Shown piece by piece: positions 5,755 to 10,544 of a DNA stretch of 10,544 bases. The notes below the pieces were generated by a model. That model made no database searches, was not told the origin of the DNA, and was given only the letters and a program-made list of their open reading frames with translations. The position numbers and the translations under genes are program-made. Each line of letters begins with the position of its first letter. The stretch's first letter is position 1. The DNA is from JBHIBA01 sp046758845 (lineage in GTDB: Bacteria > UBA8248 > JACPRG01 > G963555815), in assembly GCA_046758845.1 (NCBI GenBank), contig JBHIBA010000150.1:1-10544 (forward strand). Reading direction: 5' to 3'.

Positions 5755-7125
5755 GTGTTCTTGTTTGAAAAAGAGTTCTCGATCCCGGCGGCACCCGGTC
5801 ACAATGCCTTGCTTTCGCATGTGGCGCAGGCGCTTCAGTTTCGTCTGTCTGACAAATCCTATCCACTCCGGTTTGCGATCACGGAGTCCGATTCCGACCA
5901 ATATCGGTGCGAGGTTGGAGTTCTGAAGGGTTCACCCTGGCCAAGTGCGTCAAAACTTGATTCGATCTTTCGTTTCGCTCACAGGGCTATGGAGAACACC
6001 GATAGCTTCAACGCAGTCCTTCTTGTTCCCACAGGTATCGGCGCCGAAATTGGCGGACATGCGGGCGATGCCATGCCTGCGGCAAGGCTCTTGGCGGAAA
6101 TTTGCGACACCCTTGTCACACACCCGAATGTTGTAAATGCCTCGGATATCAACGAGATCCCTGAAAACGCCCTTTATGTCGAGGGCAGCGTCATTAGTCG
6201 CCTCTTGATGGGGACCGTTGGGCTGCAACGGGTGCGTGCAAATCGCGTGCTTGTGGTCATTGATGCGCACAAAGACAAGATGTTCGTGAATGCCGCAGTC
6301 AATGCCGTAAGCGCTGCCCGGGCTTCCTACGGTTTTCATTGTCCGAGGGTGGTCCAGATGGAGCCTCCAGTGAAGCTGAAGTCCCGGTATACGGATTCAG
6401 GCCGAGCGGTGGGGGAAGTCGAAAACATCAATTACCTCTGCCAGATACTCGAGGAATATCAAGACGAATACGACGCGGTTGCCATCTCATCGGTAATAGA
6501 CGTACCGCACAGTTATCACCAGGAATATTTCGACCGGCAGGGGGAAATGGTGAACCCTTGGGGCGGCGTGGAAGCAATGCTGACTCATGTCATCTCAAGC
6601 TTTTTCAATGTTCCTTCGGCTCACTCGCCGATGTTTGAATCCCGGGAGATCGCGAATGTGGATCCAGGGATTGTAGAACCGAGATTGGCTGCAGAAGCTG
6701 TCTCAATTACCTTTCTGCAGTGCGTCCTTAAGGGCCTCCAGCGAAGCCCCAGGATTATCGTTGACGAGAGCACACAACAACATCCGGGTGTCCTAAGCGC
6801 CGCCGACATTTCCTGCTTGGTTATCCCGGACGGGTGTTTGGGAATGCCGACCTTGGCTGCTCTAGAACAGGGCATTCCCGTAATTGCAGTGCGGGAAAAT
6901 AAGAATTTAATGAAGAACAATCTGACAGCCCTGCCTTGGGCGCCTGGACAGCTTCACGTCGTGGAAAACTATTGGGAGGCGGTTGGCGTGATGACAGCGA
7001 TGAAGGCGGGTATCGAGCCAGCTTCGGTACGGCGTCCACTCGCAGCTACTATTACAGAGAAAAAGATTTTGAGAGAATCCAAGCCGGAGGGATCGGAAAA
7101 AGAGCAATCGATCGAAGCTGGATAA
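5755..7125 (+). CDS. DUF3326 family protein
   Basis: The product has 456 residues from the GTG at 5755, which has an AGAGGGGG site 6 bases upstream; an earlier GTG at 5686 lies inside the preceding gene and has no such site. DUF3326 hallmarks are PTGIGAEIGGHAGDA (92-106), HPNVVNASDINE (123-134), ENALYVEG, NPWGGVEAMLTH (267-278) and PDGCLGMPTLAALEQG (358-373), followed by IPVIAVREN. The family is known mainly from cyanobacteria and plants, and I know of no assigned function. The glycine-rich and His/Asn/Asp-rich conserved blocks suggest an enzyme or ligand-binding protein. No signal peptide or membrane helix is seen, so it is probably cytosolic. About 85 residues precede the first hallmark block and may form an extra N-terminal domain. 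The tail (about 440-456) is charged and variable. Tight linkage to the AdoMetDC-like gene implies a shared pathway. Its base composition (50-53% GC in sampled lines) is below that of the flanks. Confidence 0.88.
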   Translation: MFLFEKEFSIPAAPGHNALLSHVAQALQFRLSDKSYPLRFAITESDSDQYRCEVGVLKGSPWPSASKLDSIFRFAHRAMENTDSFNAVLLVPTGIGAEIGGHAGDAMPAARLLAEICDTLVTHPNVVNASDINEIPENALYVEGSVISRLLMGTVGLQRVRANRVLVVIDAHKDKMFVNAAVNAVSAARASYGFHCPRVVQMEPPVKLKSRYTDSGRAVGEVENINYLCQILEEYQDEYDAVAISSVIDVPHSYHQEYFDRQGEMVNPWGGVEAMLTHVISSFFNVPSAHSPMFESREIANVDPGIVEPRLAAEAVSITFLQCVLKGLQRSPRIIVDESTQQHPGVLSAADISCLVIPDGCLGMPTLAALEQGIPVIAVRENKNLMKNNLTALPWAPGQLHVVENYWEAVGVMTAMKAGIEPASVRRPLAATITEKKILRESKPEGSEKEQSIEAG

Positions 7126-7261
7126 TTCCCGCGGCCGAACTTCAAGGGCCTACGGTGGTGCGCTTCTCCGACGAAGAACGTTGCGGCTGGGGCTCGGTCT
7201 GGAAGGAACATGGGCTCCGCCCCCCCCTTTCAGGCAGGGACGGAACCCAAGGGAAATCTTA

Positions 7262-7783
7262 CTAACCCCCGTGCCTTCCGCCCCGCCCCATCCCGCCGTG
7301 GAAGCGGCCCGGGTGACGGGACACGATCCGCTGAATGAACGGTTTCGCTTTCTCCCTTTGCTCGGGCGTGAGCACCTCCCGGATCTGGAAGAATGTGTCG
7401 GTCCAGTGGCGAAACAACCCCTGTCCGATCTGAGAGATCTCGCTGATTTTCTGGTCGACCGCCCCTCTGTCCACCTCGGTTTGCGTCAGGAGCTGTCCCA
7501 GCTCGATTCTGGCCACACGGAGGTCCGCCCGGACTTTGACGCCTTTTTTCCTGGCCTCCAGGATGGCATTTCGGATCTTTCCAGTCTGTTCGTCCGTGAG
7601 CTCAAGTTTCTTCTTCATCCGGCCAACGTAATCGCCGTGACCCCAGCCGCGATGACCACCCCCCCTCTCCCAGTGGGCCTTCTGGAAGCGGTGACCAGAA
7701 TCGGCGAGGGTCACCCCGGCGACGAGGCCCCCCGCCAGTAAAAGGGTCAGTGCCAAGATCGTCCACTTTGCCCATCTCTTCAT
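7262..7783 (-). CDS. Spy/CpxP-like (LTxxQ) periplasmic protein with histidine-rich ends
   Basis: This 173-residue secreted protein has an N-terminal signal (KRWAKWTILALTLLLAGGL, cleavage probably near residue 27) and a helical body with the two LTxxQ motifs of the Spy/CpxP/ZraP group, LTDEQ (62-66) and LTPEQ (138-142). Relatives are periplasmic chaperones or metal-responsive stress proteins. Histidine- and glycine-rich stretches flank the body (HRFQKAHWERGGGHRGWGHG at 31-50 and a similar C-terminus), which suggests metal binding. The ATG at 7781-7783 has a GAGGAGA site; a start 13 codons earlier has none. It is the last gene of the sigma-factor operon and probably an output or feedback component. 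The 136-base gap to the convergent DUF3326 gene shows no clear terminator. Confidence 0.88.
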   Translation of the reverse strand: MKRWAKWTILALTLLLAGGLVAGVTLADSGHRFQKAHWERGGGHRGWGHGDYVGRMKKKLELTDEQTGKIRNAILEARKKGVKVRADLRVARIELGQLLTQTEVDRGAVDQKISEISQIGQGLFRHWTDTFFQIREVLTPEQREKAKPFIQRIVSRHPGRFHGGMGRGGRHGG

Positions 7784-7853
7784 GTCTGTTTCTCTCCTCA
7801 AGCGATTGAGTTTCAGGTTCAATCTTGGAAGCGCTCCCTGCCGGACGATTGCC

Positions 7854-7997
7854 TCACAGGAAGAAGTTGACCCAGCCGGCGATGCCCCCTGCCAGAATGA
7901 GAAGGAAAATCAATTTCCCCCACCTTCCGCATTTCCCCCGGCCGCAACGCCTCTTTCCGTCTTCCTTCGTGACTCCCCCCTCTGCCTCAGTGTTCAC
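7854..7997 (-). CDS. 47-residue single-pass membrane peptide
   Basis: A GTG at 7995-7997 is preceded at 7 bases by AAGGAGGA (8005-8012 on the + strand as TCCTCCTT), the strongest ribosome binding site in the operon. The peptide has an acidic start, then a basic stretch with two cysteines (RRCGRGKCGRWGK, C18 and C23), then one membrane helix (about 29-47, ending LAGGIAGWVNFFL). The cysteine-basic part should face the cytosol. It lies between two Spy-like genes, 70 bases before the next start and 160 after the previous stop. No family was recognised. It could tether or tune the sensor or anti-sigma complex. The frame is open upstream without a stop to 8222, discussed as a finding. Confidence 0.6.
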   Translation of the reverse strand: MNTEAEGGVTKEDGKRRCGRGKCGRWGKLIFLLILAGGIAGWVNFFL

Positions 7998-8157
7998 GAT
8001 TGGTTCCTCCTTGATGGCTTGTTTTGCCTGATGAGTGGGTGCGTCGTCCTTGATCCCCGATTTGTCTGTTAGACGAAGGGGGGTTCCAAAGAGAAATATC
8101 AGTAATGGGAATAAAACACCGAAGGCGGTAACTCGCCGGACCAGAAGGCGGGGGGGC

Positions 8158-8571
8158 TCAATTCGTTGGATCTCTCCAGCGTCTTCGGCCTCTCCAACGA
8201 CCCCGTTTCGCTCGAAACTTCCTTACGATTCGATCAAATTTCTCCGCTTGATCCCCGGTCAAGATGGGTCGGACGCGCTCTCCGGTCCTCGACAGGATCT
8301 GATCGATCCGTTGGCCCAGATCTTTGCGAAGACTGAACAGTTCACCCCAGGTTTCCTTCAGGATCGGGGCGATCTCCGCCTTTTGCTTTTCGGAGAGGTC
8401 GAGCTTCCAGGAAAGATACTTGAGAACGCGGGCTTGCCTTCGTTCGACGCTCCCCTTCCACCACCAAAATCCCCAACCTCGGCCCCCCAGGAACGCCCGG
8501 TCCACGACCACTCCGCTTCCCATGCCGAGAAGAAATACGCCGATCAGAACCCAAAGGGCTTTCCGCTTCAT
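8158..8571 (-). CDS. Membrane-anchored CnrX/Spy-like periplasmic sensor protein
   Basis: The 137-residue protein has an N-terminal anchor or signal (KRKALWVLIGVFLLGMGSG), a tryptophan-rich segment (WGFWWWKG, 33-40) and a helical periplasmic domain with LDLSEKQ (57-63) and ILTGDQ (103-108), degenerate LTxxQ-type motifs. The tail is strongly basic (KRGRWRGRRRWRD). Its place directly after an anti-sigma gene parallels the CnrX/metal-resistance periplasmic sensors that control ECF sigma factors, so it probably releases or restrains the anti-sigma factor in response to metal or envelope stress. The ATG at 8569-8571 overlaps the anti-sigma stop by one base (TAATG), supporting coupled translation; an ATG 7 codons earlier is less likely. 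Confidence 0.82.
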   Translation of the reverse strand: MKRKALWVLIGVFLLGMGSGVVVDRAFLGGRGWGFWWWKGSVERRQARVLKYLSWKLDLSEKQKAEIAPILKETWGELFSLRKDLGQRIDQILSRTGERVRPILTGDQAEKFDRIVRKFRAKRGRWRGRRRWRDPTN

Positions 8572-9002
8572 TAATCCGTCACCCCCGCCCATTGATTCAA
8601 GACGGCATCGGGTTCCACCAGGCCCTCAAGGGCGAATCCGGCGTCCTGGGGTTCGAAGACGCTCCCCTGCCAAAAGGCCGCTCCGCCCAAAAGGAGCAGA
8701 AACAGGGCAAAGGCCGGGACCAGCCTCCGGCCCAGCAGAAGAATGGCGGCGCTGAAAGACTCGCTTCGACGGGTCTGTGCTTCGATCTTCGCCAGGACGC
8801 CCGGCCAGAGCGATTTCGTAAGAGGCGCCTCCGCCCCGGCGGCGAAAAACCTCTTCCAGAAGAGCTCTTCGCGCAGAAGAGACCGGCAACCGGGGCAGGA
8901 TTGGCCGTGCTCGGCGAGCTCTTCCGGCATTTCACCCGCAGAGGCGGGTGGCCCCGAAGGTCCCCTTTCCTCCAACCATGTTTTGAATTCTTCGCACTTC
9001 AT
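8571..9002 (-). CDS. Zinc-finger anti-sigma factor, membrane-bound
   Basis: The 143-residue protein has the zinc-binding anti-sigma signature H-x3-C-x2-C (H32, C36, C39 in EHGQSCPGC), with an additional C3 in MKCEEF, followed by a helical linker and one membrane segment (about 93-111, LVPAFALFLLLLGGAAF). About 30 residues face the periplasm. The cytosolic domain should bind the ECF sigma factor encoded just upstream and hold it inactive. Its ATG overlaps the sigma stop in ATGA, and its stop overlaps the sensor start, so the three should be made in fixed proportion. Release may be by proteolysis or by zinc or thiol chemistry; the sequence does not say which. Confidence 0.9.
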   Translation of the reverse strand: MKCEEFKTWLEERGPSGPPASAGEMPEELAEHGQSCPGCRSLLREELFWKRFFAAGAEAPLTKSLWPGVLAKIEAQTRRSESFSAAILLLGRRLVPAFALFLLLLGGAAFWQGSVFEPQDAGFALEGLVEPDAVLNQWAGVTD

Positions 9003-9604
9003 GGTTTCTCCACCCTCTGCAATTCAGGGACGTACGGCGACAGCGCCTCTCTGAGTTTCTCTCGAGCGCGGGCGTGCCTGGATTTGACGGTCCCCACAGA
9101 GCATTTCAAGAGCCGGCTTACCTCCCGATAGGAGAGCCCCTCCATGTCTTTGAGGGTCACAACGACCCGCAACCGCTCGGGCAAAGCGGCGACCGCGCGG
9201 CCGACGAACTGTCGGAGGGCGCCGGGCGGTTCCGGAGGATCCTCCTCATCCGAATCGGCATTCTGGAAAAGGCCGCTCAGCGCCTGGATGGACGCGCGCG
9301 GGATGGACTCCTCAAATGACATCTTAGCGGATTCCTTTTTCAGTTCGTCCCGCGTCCGGTTGACGGCAATGCGATAAATCCAGGTCCCGAAAGAAGCCTC
9401 CTCCCTGAATTTCTTCAAGGAAAAATAGGCCTTGACGAACACCTCTTGAACCACGTCCTCGATCCCCCCATGCCCCGGTCCCAGGAGCCTGGCGACCAGC
9501 CTGTAGATTCTGGACTCGTAGCGCTCGACCAGAAGGCGGTAGGCCTGGGGATCTCCCTCTCGGGCTCGGCGGACCCATTCCCTCTCCTCGTCTGCAACCA
9601 CCAC
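8999..9604 (-). CDS. ECF-family RNA polymerase sigma factor (RpoE-like)
   Basis: This 201-residue protein has sigma region 2 at about 20-90 (AYRLLVERYESRIY, DVVQEVFVKAY at 50-60, FGTWIYRIAVNRTRDELKK) and region 4 at about 135-188 (ALPERLRVVVTLKDMEGLSY, then a helix-turn-helix SYREVSRLLKCSVGTVKSR). The acidic linker (residues 118-126, SDEEDPPEP) is longer than in compact ECF factors. Regions 1 and 3 are absent, as expected. It should direct RNA polymerase to stress promoters, probably including its own operon. The GTG at 9602-9604 is the best start, with a weak AAAGG about 10 bases upstream; a second in-frame GTG follows immediately. Confidence 0.92.
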   Translation of the reverse strand: MVVADEEREWVRRAREGDPQAYRLLVERYESRIYRLVARLLGPGHGGIEDVVQEVFVKAYFSLKKFREEASFGTWIYRIAVNRTRDELKKESAKMSFEESIPRASIQALSGLFQNADSDEEDPPEPPGALRQFVGRAVAALPERLRVVVTLKDMEGLSYREVSRLLKCSVGTVKSRHARAREKLREALSPYVPELQRVEKP

Positions 9605-9681
9605 AACGTCAAAGCCTTTTTCGCCAAAGCAGGGTCGTAGGAGTTCCCCTCACCCCCGGCATCTTAGCTTATCGCATCGCC

Positions 9682-9696
9682 CCGTCACTTTGACGG
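9682..9696. promoter_or_regulatory. Small inverted repeat in the divergent promoter region
   Basis: CCGTCA-CTT-TGACGG gives two perfect 6-bp arms around 3 bases, about 80 bases upstream of the sigma-factor start and 185 upstream of the secreted-protein gene. On the - strand a GGAACCCCC (9699-9707) stands just before it, resembling an ECF -35 element, but no convincing matching -10 was found. It may be an operator. The surrounding gap, 9605-9881, otherwise holds only the leader repeats described next. Confidence 0.3.
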
Positions 9697-9811
9697 TTGG
9701 GGGTTCCAACAAGCGTGAATCGCCTCGGGGTTTCCTGGAAATCTTTTTTTCAAAAAACCTTGAATCCTTTCACGGGGTCCCGGGTCTAAACCGGGCAAAG
9801 GGGAAAAGTTC

Positions 9812-9856
9812 AAGGTCTAAAGAGACCTTAACAGAGACCTCAACAGAGAACAGAAC
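9812..9856 (+). repeat. Hairpin overlapping a 12-nt triple repeat in the leader of the secreted-protein gene
   Basis: AAGGTCT (9812-9818) and AGACCTT (9823-9829) form a perfect 7-bp stem with a 4-base loop. Its right arm starts a 12-nt tandem series: AGAGACCTTAAC (9821-9832), AGAGACCTCAAC (9833-9844) and the degenerate AGAGAACAGAAC (9845-9856). Each copy of GAGACC can compete for pairing with GGTCT at 9814-9818, so alternative leader folds are possible. It ends 25 bases before the ATG at 9882. Confidence 0.6.
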
Positions 9857-9881
9857 AAAAACCGAGAAAGGGGTTCAAACA

Positions 9882-10160
9882 ATGAAGACCGCGAAGATTT
9901 TCAAGGCTGTTGCTCTTTCGGCCCTGCTTCTGGCGGGAAGCGCGGGTGCCGCCCTGGCCCAGGATCAGCTCGTCTCCGGCGTGCCCTATGACGGCTACCT
10001 GAAGGGCGTGACGGTCCCGATGAACGGCCCCAGCTCCACCGACGAGCTGGTGCTTGAGGGTCCGAGCCAGAAGATCACGGTCGAGCGCGATTCGATCCGG
10101 GTGCGCGACTTCACCCCCACGGAATTCGCCGAGGCCTTCGACCGGCTGATCTCCGGCTGA
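9882..10160 (+). CDS. Small secreted protein of unknown function
   Basis: The 92-residue product starts with a clear Sec signal (KTAKIFKAVALSALLLAGSA) ending in the cleavage site ALA/QD at 26/27, leaving about 66 residues in the periplasm or outside. The mature part has no cysteines and reads QLVSGVPYDGYLKGVTVPM, then a beta-like middle (ITVERDSIRVRDF), then a helical end (EFAEAFDRLISG). No family was recognised. The ATG at 9882 has an AAAGGGG site 8 bases upstream; an upstream in-frame start at 9690 would destroy the signal peptide and is rejected. It is divergent from the sigma operon, has a structured leader and its own strong terminator, so it is a single-gene transcript. It could be a target of that sigma factor, but no shared promoter element was found. 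Confidence 0.8.
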   Translation: MKTAKIFKAVALSALLLAGSAGAALAQDQLVSGVPYDGYLKGVTVPMNGPSSTDELVLEGPSQKITVERDSIRVRDFTPTEFAEAFDRLISG

Positions 10161-10219
10161 TTCGCTCCTGACGCCGTCCGGGCGATGCCGACGCCGGCCG
10201 GACAAATACGGAAAAAAGG

Positions 10220-10249
10220 AAAAGCCACCCAACGGGTGGCTTTTCTTTT
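10220..10249 (+). terminator. Strong intrinsic terminator
   Basis: AAAAGCCACCC (10220-10230) and GGGTGGCTTTT (10234-10244) form a perfect 11-bp stem with an AAC loop, continuing into CTTTT. It lies 60 bases after the stop of the secreted-protein gene and should end that transcript before the right-hand repeat. Confidence 0.92.
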
Positions 10250-10270
10250 GCGTGCCGGCTGGACTGCGGT

Positions 10271-10544
10271 TGCGGGGGGCGCTTTTTGGGCACTGGCGCG
10301 CCGGCCAAACTGCGGTTACAGGCGCGTCTACTTAAGCCGGACGTCTTTGGCGCTCGCCTTCCGACAGGTGATTCAGCAGGGACGCAAGTGCAGAAACCTG
10401 ACGCGGTGCGTCCGCCCCCCCGCGCCCCCCAGCAAAACTTTTCATTCGCGGAAGAGGGTAGCGCCTGACGGCGCTACCCTCTTCCGCAAGAAACTGGCCC
10501 GTTGGCCGAATGCGGGAGCCTTGCGCAGCAAGGCGCGCATTCGG
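10271..10544 (-). repeat. Right copy of the modular hairpin-rich repeat, running off the window
   Basis: In reverse orientation it carries the same modules in the same order as bases 10-189: 10494-10544 (49 of 51 identical), a G/C-run block around 10413-10442, and 10271-10306 (36 of 36). It is longer because the spacer between the last two modules is 106 bases (10307-10412) instead of about 27, and the internal hairpin is larger. The terminal 51 bases form a nested stem (CCGAATGCG/CGCATTCGG outside, GCCTTGC/GCAAGGC inside). The last base of the window is the last base of this stem. Confidence 0.85.
10448..10487. repeat. Perfect 18-bp hairpin inside the right repeat
   Basis: Bases 10448-10465 and 10470-10487 are perfectly complementary (GCGGAAGAGGGTAGCGCC and its complement) around a TGAC loop. 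There is no U-run. The left repeat has only a short degenerate form at the same place (GCGG at 67-70, then TAGAG/CTCTA arms), so this module varies between copies. Confidence 0.85.

Noticed and set aside
9676..9707. An ECF-type promoter (GGAACCCCC) for the sigma operon
   Set aside because: The -35-like motif is present, but no acceptable -10 lies 16-17 bases further on; noted only beside the inverted repeat.
9690..9881. Longer N-terminus for the secreted protein
   Set aside because: It would place 64 residues before a clear signal peptide and translate the repeat leader; the ATG at 9882 has its own ribosome binding site.
10..10544. A classical composite transposon bounded by the terminal inverted repeats
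   Set aside because: No transposase, integrase or target-site duplication is visible, and the repeats have internal indels, so a dispersed repeat is the simpler reading.

Overview
The window reads as a piece of a GC-rich chromosome from a Gram-negative-type bacterium: it has secreted periplasmic proteins, an ECF sigma factor with a membrane anti-sigma factor, and many GTG starts. The lineage cannot be named from the sequence; an uncultured environmental bacterium is likely. Both ends lie inside inverted copies of the same hairpin-rich repeat (10-189 and 10271-10544), so this may be a contig that ended where the repeat became ambiguous.

Left part (about 260-3606, + strand, sampled lines 67-77% GC): a catabolic group. 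A UbiD-family prenylated-FMN decarboxylase (331-1728) sits behind a 20-bp palindrome. A 179-bp gap holding a dispersed repeat element separates it from a metal-dependent amidohydrolase (1908-3257). A frameshifted, 3'-truncated carboxymuconolactone decarboxylase/AhpD-like pseudogene follows (3260-3606).

Middle part (about 3576-7125, sampled lines 50-53% GC): a patchwork. A small membrane-anchored protein on the - strand (3576-3908) cuts off the end of the pseudogene and has a coupled short leader ORF. At 4210-4341 lies the orphan C-terminal tail of a second amidohydrolase paralogous to the intact one, so the locus has been duplicated and deleted. A poorly resolved stretch and an unrecognised two-helix membrane protein (4738-5184) follow. 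Then comes a clear two-gene operon: a divergent pyruvoyl-type S-adenosylmethionine decarboxylase homologue (5313-5729) and a DUF3326 protein (5755-7125). This pair is the best candidate here for an undescribed function.

Right part (7262-9604, - strand): a compact stress operon with overlapping genes, in order ECF sigma factor, zinc-finger anti-sigma factor, a CnrX/Spy-like periplasmic sensor, a 47-residue membrane peptide, and a second Spy/CpxP-like protein with histidine-rich ends. It probably senses metal or envelope damage in the periplasm. Divergent from it, a small secreted protein of unknown function (9882-10160) has a leader with a perfect hairpin and a 12-nt triple repeat, and ends in a strong intrinsic terminator (10220-10249).

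No tRNA, rRNA, CRISPR array, transposase or integrase was seen.
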